DNA of 64,000 bases. Source: Roseofilum capinflatum BLCC-M114. GTDB taxonomy: Bacteria; Cyanobacteriota; Cyanobacteriia; Cyanobacteriales; Desertifilaceae. The position numbers and the translations under genes are program-made. The notes beneath the pieces were generated by a model. The model worked only from the letters and a program-made list of their open reading frames with translations. It ran no database searches and was not told where the DNA came from. The stretch covers positions 103,484-167,483 of the forward strand of contig NZ_JAQOSO010000087.1 of the NCBI RefSeq assembly GCF_030068505.1. Direction: 5' to 3'. Positions within the stretch are counted from its first letter, which is position 1, and each line of letters starts with the position of its first letter. Below, one piece after another: positions 41,052 through 49,263 of the stretch.

Positions 41052-42137
41052 TCAAACCTGAATCGCCTCCAAATACTCGGACAAGAAGTCAATCAGATCC
41101 ATCGATTCAGCGACAAAACCCATGGCATCGCTAAATTTGGGGCTTTGAACCAGGGAGGAAAAATGGGCGATCGCCTCCTGTTGTTTGGCTTTGGCGAGAT
41201 GCTGGAGGTATTTCAACAGATTCTTGCGGGCCTGATCGGCTTTATTTTCCGGGCAATGTCCGGCATTCAGCCAAAGTAAAACCCGTTCATTTAAACTCGC
41301 AAAGTCCTGAATTTCCAGGTCTTTGAGCTGCTTGGAATACTTAGAAAATTGTAACAACAGTTGCTCCGGTTCCAAACCCCGTTGGTTAGCCAAGCTTTGG
41401 CGAAATGCGAGACTAGCATGAGTCCCCACCATACCGGCGATCAGTTTGAAATGAATATCTTCGAGATCTTTATGCTTGCCAACAAAATCCGCAACTTTTA
41501 CCCAAGCGCGGCGATCAGGGGTTTTGACGAGACCGGCAGTGGCGATCGCCGTATCCGCATCCAGATTATCACCATCAAGATAATCTGGATGCTGTTGGAT
41601 AAAGGTTAGCACCCGCGAATCAATATCGCGATCGGCAGCCCAGATCAGCCAATCTTCCACCGTCGGCGCAAACTCGTAGAGGTTAAACCGGGATACCAGG
41701 GCCGGATCGAGTTCGGTTAGTTGATATTCTTCCCCTCCATTCACCGCAGCGATCACAATACTGCCAGGGGGCAGCGCTCTACCGGCCAAGGTTTTGTTCA
41801 GGGTAAGGTCTTGAACCGCCTGCAAAATCTCCGGTCGCGCTCGGTTCAGTTCGTCTAGGAAGAGTACCACGGGGCGATCGGCTTCTGGCCACCAGTACGG
41901 AGGTAAAAACACCGATCGCCCGGTTTTCTCGTCTTTATGCAACAAGCCAATCAAATCCCCCGGATCGCTCATCTGACCCAAAAAGAAGGGGATAACAGGC
42001 AGATTTTGGCGCTGACTGTAGAAATGGCTGATAATTTCGGATTTGCCAATACCATGCTTTCCCACCAGAAGAATATTTTGCTCCGGTGGGGTGAGTTCCA
42101 GCACTTGATAGAGTTCGCGAGCATCAATACGAATCAT
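41052..42137 (-). CDS. MoxR-type AAA+ ATPase
   Basis: The protein has 361 residues. Walker A is LLVGKHGIGKSEII, Walker B is VVLFLDELNRARPEI, sensor 1 is GSIVIAAVNGGEE and the arginine finger region is LDPALVSRFNLYEFAP. The C-terminal helical lid follows. The DELNRA phrase is the MoxR/AAA_5 mark. MoxR ATPases remodel or activate partner proteins together with VWA-domain proteins, and here the VWA/DUF2201 protein (37304-38587) is the obvious partner. The gene follows, after 151 bp of repeat DNA, a gene of unknown function at 42289. Confidence 0.9.
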   Translation of the reverse strand: MIRIDARELYQVLELTPPEQNILLVGKHGIGKSEIISHFYSQRQNLPVIPFFLGQMSDPGDLIGLLHKDEKTGRSVFLPPYWWPEADRPVVLFLDELNRARPEILQAVQDLTLNKTLAGRALPPGSIVIAAVNGGEEYQLTELDPALVSRFNLYEFAPTVEDWLIWAADRDIDSRVLTFIQQHPDYLDGDNLDADTAIATAGLVKTPDRRAWVKVADFVGKHKDLEDIHFKLIAGMVGTHASLAFRQSLANQRGLEPEQLLLQFSKYSKQLKDLEIQDFASLNERVLLWLNAGHCPENKADQARKNLLKYLQHLAKAKQQEAIAHFSSLVQSPKFSDAMGFVAESMDLIDFLSEYLEAIQV

Positions 42138-42177
42138 GTTCTTCTATAGCATTTTTATAATCAGTTATCAGCATGTT

Positions 42178-42290
42178 GCCCTCATCCCCCAACCCCTTCT
42201 CCCACGGGAGAAGGGGAGTAAGAAGTCCCTCTCCCACGGGAGAGGGATTTTCCTACGGACATGAAAGGGAGAGGGCTTTCTACTTTTGTT
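42178..42290. repeat. CCCTCTCCCACGGGAGAGGG-type repeat
   Basis: Two hairpin units, CTTCTCCCACGGGAGAAG (about 42197-42214) and CCCTCTCCCACGGGAGAGGG (about 42226-42245), lie in a row and are followed by GGACATGAAAGGGAGAGGG. Related units occur at 47600-47730 and 47760-47881. It separates the MoxR gene from the upstream gene. Confidence 0.75.
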
Positions 42291-43014
42291 ACAAATCCTC
42301 ATGACGAATCCAGCCAGACCAGCCATAACGACGCTTGAGACGGGTGGTAAAGCGAACACCACTATTGTAAGTCTCGCGAAGAGTTTGAATGGCGGGTCGT
42401 AATTTGGGTAATACTTCTTTGAACTGGTTAAAGGGAATCAGAATGGCAAAGTAGTCTTGGTCAGACAGACGAATCATGAGCTTGAGCTTAACTGTATCGA
42501 CTTCGGTGGCAAAGTCAAATTTATCTTCTTTGGCAATTTTCCGCACCTGAGCTAAGATGGCTTGCACTTTCAAGTCTTTCTGTTTTTTGCGCTTGGCAGC
42601 TTGGGCTTTTTGCCGGTCAACTCGCTGTAAAAAGGCTTTCACTAGGGAGACGACTTCACTGATATCGGAAACGGGGGCCGGCGATCGCTGATATCCTAAG
42701 TCTACCCAGAGCTGTTGCTCCGGACTCACAAGCAGATGTAAATGGGTATGGTTGTGATACCAGCGCTCTTTTGATTGTTCGAGCAGAATACAACAACAGA
42801 CCCTATGGCTGGGGGTTTGCTCTGCACTTGACCCAGTTTGAGAACGACGGAAATCATAACAGGTATCATGGCGCTTGACCCCAGGGAGAGGCTCAACTCG
42901 CGCTAAAAAGTCTTCCGCCAGCGCTTGGGCCTGTTCGGGGTCAACAGTGAGGGGGTTTTCCCCTGATATATTCTCCCGCAGGAGCTTTTGCATACTCCGT
43001 AATGTGATGGACAT
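42289..43014 (-). CDS. Unknown protein upstream of the MoxR gene
   Basis: The 241-residue protein has no signal or membrane helix. Cys and His residues cluster in VKRHDTCYDFRRS, SHRVCCCILLEQ and YHNHTHLHLLVS (about residues 45-100), which might bind metal. A basic coiled-coil segment (RQKAQAAKRKKQKDLKVQAI, about 130-150) follows. The C-terminal part (LRETYNSGVRFTTRLKRRYG) is basic. No family is recognised. It is co-directional with the MoxR and PD-(D/E)XK-like genes and could be part of the same module. Confidence 0.6.
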   Translation of the reverse strand: MSITLRSMQKLLRENISGENPLTVDPEQAQALAEDFLARVEPLPGVKRHDTCYDFRRSQTGSSAEQTPSHRVCCCILLEQSKERWYHNHTHLHLLVSPEQQLWVDLGYQRSPAPVSDISEVVSLVKAFLQRVDRQKAQAAKRKKQKDLKVQAILAQVRKIAKEDKFDFATEVDTVKLKLMIRLSDQDYFAILIPFNQFKEVLPKLRPAIQTLRETYNSGVRFTTRLKRRYGWSGWIRHEDL

Positions 43015-43083
43015 AATCTCAACGACCTTCCTTAGCTGACATTCGGTAAGATTGCGTTCTTCACCAACCCACCCTTAATGATA

Positions 43084-43710
43084 TCAACTGGCGATCGCTC
43101 CTGGTGTTTGCAGCGTAATGCCAAATAGAATAGCGATAACTTTGGCCAAATCATTCGGTACACCGTAGGTATTGATATCTTTTTGAATCAACTTTTGCTG
43201 GCGATAAAACAGACCAAATTTCCAAGTATCTCCTGTTGTAACTGCTCCGTAGAGACAATCTACAGGAGTATCAACCCACTGGTCTAGGGCAATCAGTTCT
43301 ACCGCAAGCTGGGTAAATCCTTTCCCCAGATCGGCATTTTTCGCTTCAATAATGACAACGTTTTGATGCGCGGGAATAAAATAATCCACATTTCCCTTCA
43401 ATTGGTTACTCACCTGGATCGAATACTCAATCTTGAGGGGTGACTGGATAAACTTGCAGACCGTTTTCAGTACGGGAAAAATGAGCGATTCTCGACGGGC
43501 AATTTCTGAGGTGGGATTGACTAATGCCAAGTTTTCTGTCAATTCATGGATTAGTGGGGTCGGGTCTAGAGGTTGCTGTTCTGGCAGTTGGAGAGAAGTC
43601 GATTGGAACGCCACCCCAAATTCAGCTAGGATATCGGCGGTGTCAAAGGGTAGGGCGGCATATTGGCTAAAGCTGTAACTTGCGGCAGGATCAAGAATTG
43701 AAGGTTTCAC
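43084..43710 (-). CDS. PD-(D/E)XK nuclease-like protein
   Basis: The protein has 208 residues. The core reads QLKGNVDYFIPAHQNVVIIEAKNADLGKGFTQLAVELIAL in outline: an Asp in GNVDYFI, then the Glu-x-Lys of VVIIEAKNAD and a Gln-containing helix. This is the classical D...ExK...Q layout of restriction-endonuclease-like folds. The N-terminal 100 residues are helical with ARRESLIFPVL. It may cleave DNA or RNA, but catalytic activity is inferred. It is the first gene of the co-directional MoxR-VWA run, which suggests a defence or conflict role. Confidence 0.65.
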   Translation of the reverse strand: MKPSILDPAASYSFSQYAALPFDTADILAEFGVAFQSTSLQLPEQQPLDPTPLIHELTENLALVNPTSEIARRESLIFPVLKTVCKFIQSPLKIEYSIQVSNQLKGNVDYFIPAHQNVVIIEAKNADLGKGFTQLAVELIALDQWVDTPVDCLYGAVTTGDTWKFGLFYRQQKLIQKDINTYGVPNDLAKVIAILFGITLQTPGAIAS

Positions 43711-43891
43711 GATTGCTTTACTCCAGCAGCTTCAACGTTGTCCCTGAATTTTACAAAAATGTTGATTATCTTGTCAACTTCATAAACCTTTACAAATCCT
43801 TAACCTTAAGGGAATTTGCCGTAACTGCGGATACAACAGAACAACTGCTCATCAGTGAATAATTGTCATCACGATTCAAGGAGGATTGCCT

Positions 43892-44332
43892 GTGAATGCA
43901 GCCGAACAAGCAACTAACTTTGAAATGGCCAGCCAAATTGCCAGTACAGTAAATTTATTCAAAGCTCAGTTTCCCGATGTGCGGGTGGATATGAAGCCTT
44001 GGATGAATGACCCCTGTACCCAAGAATTGGTCGATCCGGACTCGATTGATCTGGGTTTCCATTTTCCCGGATTTAGCCGCTCGTTCCAAAGTCGTTCTGT
44101 GCTGCTCCAAATTCGTTTTCATCGCGATCCCCTAGAACAGGAACTTCGCGCTATTGGGATTGAGGCAACTGGATACAGCCACAAAGGACAACAATGGCGA
44201 TTCTCAACGGTGGAGAATTGGCGCTTTGAGGGGGAAACCCAACCCAATCGAGATATCGAGAACAAGCTAAAGCACTTTTGCCGCCAAACCCTAGAGCTGT
44301 TCAATCGAGATCGGGGCGATCGCCCAGCATAA
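43892..44332 (+). CDS. Conserved hypothetical protein
   Basis: The protein has 146 residues from GTG 43892, which is about 7 bases after an AAGGAGGA ribosome site (43878-43885). A TTG at 43886 would lie on top of that site. It is soluble, with PDVRVDMKPWMNDPCTQELV, a beta strand segment SVLLQIRFH and a Trp-rich end QQWRFSTVENWRFEG. No family with known function is recognised. It is 137 bp upstream of the aldolase gene on the same strand, possibly sharing a transcript. Confidence 0.6.
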   Translation: MNAAEQATNFEMASQIASTVNLFKAQFPDVRVDMKPWMNDPCTQELVDPDSIDLGFHFPGFSRSFQSRSVLLQIRFHRDPLEQELRAIGIEATGYSHKGQQWRFSTVENWRFEGETQPNRDIENKLKHFCRQTLELFNRDRGDRPA

Positions 44333-44469
44333 AATAAAAACTGACAATCGTAGCAAGATCCGGTTTGATTTCCTAAAATCCCAAAAATATCTTAATATTG
44401 TTTCAAGACTGGATTTGTCATTAGACAATTTGCTGAAAACCACAACCATCTTAGGAGGACAAGTATAGT

Positions 44470-45549
44470 ATGGCCCTCGTACCCATGCGACTTCTGCTCG
44501 ATCACGCAGCCGAGAACAACTACGGTATCCCTGCATACAACGTAAACAACATGGAGCAAATTCTGGCCATCATGCAAGCTGCTGATGAAGCCGATAGCCC
44601 TGTAATTCTGCAAGCTTCCCGTGGTGCTAGAAAATATGCCGGTGAAAACTTCCTCCGTCACCTGATTCAAGCCGCAGTGGAAAGCTATCCCCATATTCCC
44701 ATTGCTATGCACCAAGACCATGGGAATGCTCCTGATACCTGCTATACCGCCATGCGCTATGGTTTCACCAGCGTTATGATGGATGGTTCCTTAGAAGCGG
44801 ATGCCAAAACCCCTGCCAGCTTTGAGTACAACGTTAATGTTACGGCTGAAGTGGTTAAAGTCGCTCACTCCATTGGGGTTAGTGTTGAAGGAGAACTTGG
44901 TTGCTTAGGTTCTCTGGAAACTGGAAAAGGTGACAAAGAAGATGGTCATGGGTTTGAAGGAACTCTTTCTCACGATCAATTGTTAACCGATCCTGACGAA
45001 GCGGTTCAATTTGTAGAACAAACTCAAGTAGACGCTTTAGCTGTAGCCATTGGAACCAGCCATGGTGCGTACAAATTTACCCGTAAACCTACTGGCGAAA
45101 TCCTAGCCATTAGCCGCATTGAAGAAATCAACAAGCGTCTGCCTAACACCCACTTGGTGATGCATGGTTCTTCTTCTGTACCTGAAGATTTAATTGCCAT
45201 CATCAACCAGTACGGTGGTAGCATCCCTGAAACCTACGGTGTACCCGTTGAAGAAATTCAAAAAGGAATCAGGAGCGGTGTGCGTAAAGTTAATATCGAC
45301 ACCGATAACCGGTTAGCGATTACGGCTGCTATCCGCGAAGCGGCTGCTAAAGATCCCTCTAACTTCGATCCTCGCCACTTCATGAAGCCTTCTATCAAGT
45401 ACATGAAACAAGTTTGCTTGGATCGCTATCAACAGTTCTGGACTGCCGGTAATGCCAGCAAGATCAAGCAACAAACTTTAGATGTTTATGCCGTTAAATA
45501 TGGCAAAGGTGAGTTAAACGCTACCACTAAACAAGCGGCTGCTGTTTAA
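44470..45549 (+). CDS. fbaA: Class II fructose-bisphosphate aldolase (Calvin cycle type)
   Basis: The protein has 359 residues, the length of the cyanobacterial and proteobacterial CbbA-type enzyme. Zinc ligands are visible in [12 protein letters not shown] (His) and [10 protein letters not shown] (His). [14 protein letters not shown] and [14 protein letters not shown] phosphate-binding segments ([12 protein letters not shown]) are present. It condenses or splits FBP and, in the Calvin cycle, SBP. A strong ribosome site (AGGAGG) precedes the ATG. Codon use is typical of a highly expressed gene. A terminator follows at 45609. Confidence 0.96.
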   Translation: MALVPMRLLLDHAAENNYGIPAYNVNNMEQILAIMQAADEADSPVILQASRGARKYAGENFLRHLIQAAVESYPHIPIAMHQDHGNAPDTCYTAMRYGFTSVMMDGSLEADAKTPASFEYNVNVTAEVVKVAHSIGVSVEGELGCLGSLETGKGDKEDGHGFEGTLSHDQLLTDPDEAVQFVEQTQVDALAVAIGTSHGAYKFTRKPTGEILAISRIEEINKRLPNTHLVMHGSSSVPEDLIAIINQYGGSIPETYGVPVEEIQKGIRSGVRKVNIDTDNRLAITAAIREAAAKDPSNFDPRHFMKPSIKYMKQVCLDRYQQFWTAGNASKIKQQTLDVYAVKYGKGELNATTKQAAAV

Positions 45550-45608
45550 TCGCACCTGAGCGTTCGCTCTTCGTTTGTTCCTAACTGTTCACTGATATTG
45601 TTTTTGAT

Positions 45609-45640
45609 GGGGATGAATCTTGGAATTCATCCCTTTCTTT
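45609..45640 (+). terminator. Terminator of the aldolase gene
   Basis: GGGATGAAT (45610-45618) pairs with ATTCATCCC (45625-45633) and is followed by a T-rich run (TTTCTTTTG). It is 60 bp after the stop codon. Confidence 0.82.
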
Positions 45641-45657
45641 TGTTGATGGTTGTTGAG

Positions 45658-47562
45658 TTAGAGTCGATTAAGAATTTCGGGTAATAAATTGCTGGGAACT
45701 TGGGCTAGGGCGCGGTTTTGAGCGTCAATACCACCTTCATTATAGAGCGATCGCAACGCTTGCAGGAGATAGTTAAGCGCCGTATGCGCCATTTGCGGGT
45801 GATTTTGCCATCTTGTCCAGGCTTCGATATGATGTTTGAGGGATAATTCCAGGGGTTCTAAGCGATCGGATTGATCCTGAGAACCGACTTGATGGGCAGT
45901 CATGGCCAATTGATAGAGGGCGACACCGAGGTTATTATGGGTCGAAACGGGATCGAAGCTGAGAGATAAAGAGTCTTGATTTTCAGGATTTTCCATGGTT
46001 TCAATCACCCTTTGATATGCACCAATACACTCTTTTAAGTGTTCGCGTCTCTGCTCAATGGGTGCATCGGGTTGATTGGCTAAATGCCAATAGGTGGTTC
46101 CCAGATTGTTTTGCGTCGCCGTATAGCCACTGGGATTTTTCTCTACAGTACGATATTGAAGCGCCAGTTGATATGACCAAATGGCTAATTGCAAATAGTC
46201 TTTAGGATTCTGATATCGGGATAAATTCCAATAGGCAGTCCCTAAGTTATTTTGAATCATGCCATAACTGAGAGCATCGCGATCGGGATGATAATATTTT
46301 AGGGATTCTTGATAGGCGGCGATCGCCTGTTTCAAATTCTTAGCCGCCTCTTGGTGTTGCGCCAGATTCCAATAGGCGGTTCCCAGGTTATTTTGAGTCG
46401 AAGCATAGTGCTGTAAGTCTGGCTCGGACATTTGCTCATAGGATTGATCTCCAGGTTGCTCTCGATAGGATAAGGCAGCCTGATACGCGGCGATCGCCTT
46501 TTCTAAGCCTTCTACCGGGTTTTCATGGCGCGATAATTCCCCGTAGGCAATCCCCAGGTTATTCTGTAGGCGAGCATAGCCTTGGGGTTGGGATTGGATT
46601 TGCGGATGGTTTAGGGCTTGTTCATAGGTGTGAATGGCTTGTTTGAGCGCTTCTAACCCCTCTTCCCGGTTCGCCATTTTCCGCGATAAAATCCAGTAGA
46701 GATTGCCTAAATCATTGAGCAAGTCTAACCGGGCGATCGCATCGTCTTCTAACGCCTCTAGCGCTTCCTTTTGCGAGGCGATCGCTGCTTGCACCTCTTC
46801 AACAGTATCGGTTTTTACCACGAGAGGACGCGGCTTTTCCCCTACTGCTCCCCCCAGTTTCTGCTCTTGCTCCTCTGTGTCTTTCTCTTGCTCAGGTAAC
46901 CCAGCTAACACCTTTACCCGCTCATTTAAACCCACTCCCCCCCGTGAATTAGCCGGAAGGGGTTCAGAGGAAAACTCAAACAATGCTGTATGGCAATGCC
47001 AAAATCGAGGAACCGACTGTTGAATCGAAAATAACCAAGGGCGAGGTATCCAGATTAACAGATTCCACTCCCAAGCTAAATCCAGATAACGCTGGGCAAT
47101 ATATTCCAAATTTTGTAAAAAAGACCATTGTTGGGTTGGCGACTTTTGGGTAAGACGCTGCACCCCAAAAAACTGGAACCCAGGGGACAACTCGCGGGGA
47201 ACATGAGGAGCAAGATCTAAAGGCGAAACCTTCATCCAGTCATCTTTGCGTCGTCTGGGGGGTGAATTTGGGGTTGAAGCCAGAGCGTTTTGGATTGTGT
47301 GATGATTGACCGTATCATACCAGCGATCGATTTGGTGAACCAGGTTCGGATCGTCGGCTTCTAATTCTAGAGTTACCCATCGCGGAATCTGAGAATCTAG
47401 AGGCGTGCCATTACATCGACTCTCCATATCCAGTTGATTAACCAAATACTGGCAAAAATTCGGATCGTCACACACGGCTAAAAATAGTTGGCGACGCAGG
47501 TTTAAATTTAGGGCTTCTTTTAAGTCGCGATAGGTTTGCCAATTTTTATCTTGCAGAATCAT
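45658..47562 (-). CDS. Tetratricopeptide-repeat protein
   Basis: From ATG 47562 (MILQDKNWQTYR) the protein has 634 residues. The frame continues upstream only through repeat DNA, so a longer start is rejected. The N-terminal 200 residues (LRRQLFLAVCDDPNFCQYLV, then HVPRELSPGFQFFGVQRL) look like a cyanobacterial effector-binding region seen in TPR regulatory proteins. From about residue 290, at least six TPR units follow, with the repeated phrase QNNLGTAYWNLA and EKAIAAYQAAL. It is a protein-interaction scaffold with no known partner. Confidence 0.82.
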   Translation of the reverse strand: MILQDKNWQTYRDLKEALNLNLRRQLFLAVCDDPNFCQYLVNQLDMESRCNGTPLDSQIPRWVTLELEADDPNLVHQIDRWYDTVNHHTIQNALASTPNSPPRRRKDDWMKVSPLDLAPHVPRELSPGFQFFGVQRLTQKSPTQQWSFLQNLEYIAQRYLDLAWEWNLLIWIPRPWLFSIQQSVPRFWHCHTALFEFSSEPLPANSRGGVGLNERVKVLAGLPEQEKDTEEQEQKLGGAVGEKPRPLVVKTDTVEEVQAAIASQKEALEALEDDAIARLDLLNDLGNLYWILSRKMANREEGLEALKQAIHTYEQALNHPQIQSQPQGYARLQNNLGIAYGELSRHENPVEGLEKAIAAYQAALSYREQPGDQSYEQMSEPDLQHYASTQNNLGTAYWNLAQHQEAAKNLKQAIAAYQESLKYYHPDRDALSYGMIQNNLGTAYWNLSRYQNPKDYLQLAIWSYQLALQYRTVEKNPSGYTATQNNLGTTYWHLANQPDAPIEQRREHLKECIGAYQRVIETMENPENQDSLSLSFDPVSTHNNLGVALYQLAMTAHQVGSQDQSDRLEPLELSLKHHIEAWTRWQNHPQMAHTALNYLLQALRSLYNEGGIDAQNRALAQVPSNLLPEILNRL

Positions 47563-47599
47563 AGGGAATAGGGAATAGGGAATAATGAGTAAATGTGAA

Positions 47600-47730
47600 T
47601 CGACCAGAGCTTGCCCTCTCCCCATATCCCTCTCCCAAGGGAGAGGGACTTTTATCCCCCTTCTCCCTTGGGAGAAGGGGGTAGGGGGATGAGGGCAAAA
47701 TGTTGAGAACTCATTGCACAGTGCTATATA
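47600..47730. repeat. CCCTCTCCCAAGGG repeat, copy A
   Basis: Starts TGCCCTCTCCCCATATCCC and runs to GAGGGCAAAATGTTGAGAACTCATTGCACAGTGCTATATA. It contains two stem pairs, TCTCCCAAGGGAGA and CTTCTCCCTTGGGAGAAG. Copy B lies at 47760-47881 and is almost identical. Confidence 0.8.
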
Positions 47731-47759
47731 GCTAGTCTCAATGAGTTGTGCAACTGGAA

Positions 47760-47881
47760 ATGCCCTCTCCCTATATCCCTCTCCCACTCCGAGAGGGACT
47801 TCTGCTCCCCTTCTCCCTTGGGAGAAGGGGGTAGGGGGATGAGGGCAAAATGTTGATAACTCATTGCACAGTGCTATATAC
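47760..47881. repeat. CCCTCTCCCAAGGG repeat, copy B
   Basis: Nearly the same as copy A (47600-47730) in the same direction, ending GTTGATAACTCATTGC with ACAGTGCTATATA. Together the two cover most of the 369-bp spacer between the SPFH and TPR genes, with no gene of their own. Confidence 0.8.
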
Positions 47882-47931
47882 TTCTATCCTCCAAGGAATT
47901 CACCCCCAATTCAGGATTTCTCCCCATTCCC

Positions 47932-48816
47932 CTACTGCGCTGTCTCCACATTAAAGGACGGAAACGGTGCAGGTGTACCTTGATAAATGGGTAAAACACC
48001 GTTCCATTTCTCGATCATTTGCTCTTGTAGTTCAATTTGCCGCAATTGCAACGTCATGGGGGTAATGCTAGAAGCTTGAATTTTCGCTACTTCTGCGTCT
48101 CCTCGCGCTTCCACTGCCTTTTGCTTGGCTTCCGCTTGGGCAACCTCTAACTGCGCTTGAGCGGCGATCGCCCGTTGTTCCGCTTGAAAGCGAGCCGTAA
48201 TTTGTGCCTCAATGGATTCATCAAAGCGGGGTTTACTCACAAATCCCACCGACTCAAAATTAACCCCCACCGGGCCAAATTTATCCGTTAAGCAAGTTTG
48301 CACTTCTTTGAGTAGTTTCGATTGCTGACTACCCAGAATTTCTTCCGGTTTATAATTCGTTGCCGACTGATTAAAACAGTTACGAGTTTCACTGCGGACT
48401 AACGTCCCCTTAAACTGATCTGGATCTTTCAGGTATTTACCATAAAAATCCTTGATTTGATTGGTATTAAAGAAATAGGAAAGAGACACATCCGCGTTAA
48501 CCGTAGTGCCACCAACGCCAAACGTAATACTTTCATCCTTGGGCGACCCTTCATCAACGGAAGCCGTCAGAATATAATACTGCACATGATCGGGAAAAAC
48601 AATAATTTCTTGACTATAGCCGTTATACCAGACTTTTCCGGTGCTAATCGTGGCATTTTGCACGCCCCGATTATCGCCATATAATTCCACTTTTAAGCCC
48701 ACATAACCGGGAGGAATTCGTTTAACACTGGTTCCCGGCAATACGCCACAGGAGGAGACTAGAGAACCGAGTACGGTAACCAGAAAACTCGACAGGATCA
48801 AAGGACGGAATTTCAT
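47932..48816 (-). CDS. SPFH/Band-7 (prohibitin-like) lipoprotein
   Basis: The protein has 294 residues. The signal sequence ends in a lipobox LVSSC near residue 23, so it should be lipid-anchored instead of spanning the membrane. The SPFH domain covers about 35-215 (IPPGYVGLKVELYG, VNADVSLSYFFN). An Ala-, Glu- and Gln-rich coiled coil follows (QAQLEVAQAEAKQKAVEARG). The family scaffolds membrane microdomains. A small membrane protein gene lies 11 bp upstream. The lipobox in place of the usual N-terminal helix is noteworthy. Confidence 0.85.
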   Translation of the reverse strand: MKFRPLILSSFLVTVLGSLVSSCGVLPGTSVKRIPPGYVGLKVELYGDNRGVQNATISTGKVWYNGYSQEIIVFPDHVQYYILTASVDEGSPKDESITFGVGGTTVNADVSLSYFFNTNQIKDFYGKYLKDPDQFKGTLVRSETRNCFNQSATNYKPEEILGSQQSKLLKEVQTCLTDKFGPVGVNFESVGFVSKPRFDESIEAQITARFQAEQRAIAAQAQLEVAQAEAKQKAVEARGDAEVAKIQASSITPMTLQLRQIELQEQMIEKWNGVLPIYQGTPAPFPSFNVETAQ

Positions 48817-48827
48817 TAAACTTACTC

Positions 48828-49112
48828 CTAAATAGTCGATTTACGATCGAGTAATTCCAATAAGGAAAAAGAGTCGTAGGGAAAGGCAGCTTTTAGTTGC
48901 TGTTGGCGACGTTTTGCGTCGGAAAGTTCACTTTGGATATGAATAATTGATAGGGCAGGAATGAAGATTAAACTGGAAAAGTATCCCAATATGCCTAACC
49001 ACACTTTTAAGGTACTCGGAGCGCTGACTAAATTGGCGGAATTGCCTAAGAGCCAAAAACAGAAGATCAGTTCAATGCTGCCTAAAATAATCCATTTCTT
49101 GATGGTGTTCAT
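48828..49112 (-). CDS. Small two-helix membrane protein
   Basis: From ATG 49112 (MNTIKKWIIL) the protein has 94 residues. An upstream in-frame start passes through a GGGTAAT-type repeat and is not favoured. Two transmembrane helices are likely (about 5-24, LGSIELIFCFWLLG, and 33-58, LGILGYFSSLIFIPALSIIH). The tail is polar and basic. The stop is 11 bp from the start of the SPFH lipoprotein, so the two are probably co-transcribed and may interact in the membrane. No known family is recognised. Confidence 0.6.
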   Translation of the reverse strand: MNTIKKWIILGSIELIFCFWLLGNSANLVSAPSTLKVWLGILGYFSSLIFIPALSIIHIQSELSDAKRRQQQLKAAFPYDSFSLLELLDRKSTI

Positions 49113-49263
49113 GATGGGTAATCGGTAATAGGGAATAAGGAATGGGTTCAACACCCATCGCTTAGTGTCTATTCTGGCAAGTTAAACTTACACACCCGTT
49201 GATTGTGTACGAAGATTCACAGGGGCTATGGTAAGCTTAGAGAGCGGTTTATGAAGGGATGGG

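Noticed and set aside
35303..43710. Integrated prophage or transposon explaining the accessory region
   Set aside because: No integrase, transposase, structural phage gene or tRNA attachment site can be seen.
45658..47787. 709-residue version of the TPR protein starting at 47787
   Set aside because: The added N-terminal part translates the CCCTCTCCC repeat and a GGGAATA heptamer run. ATG 47562 begins the conserved protein.
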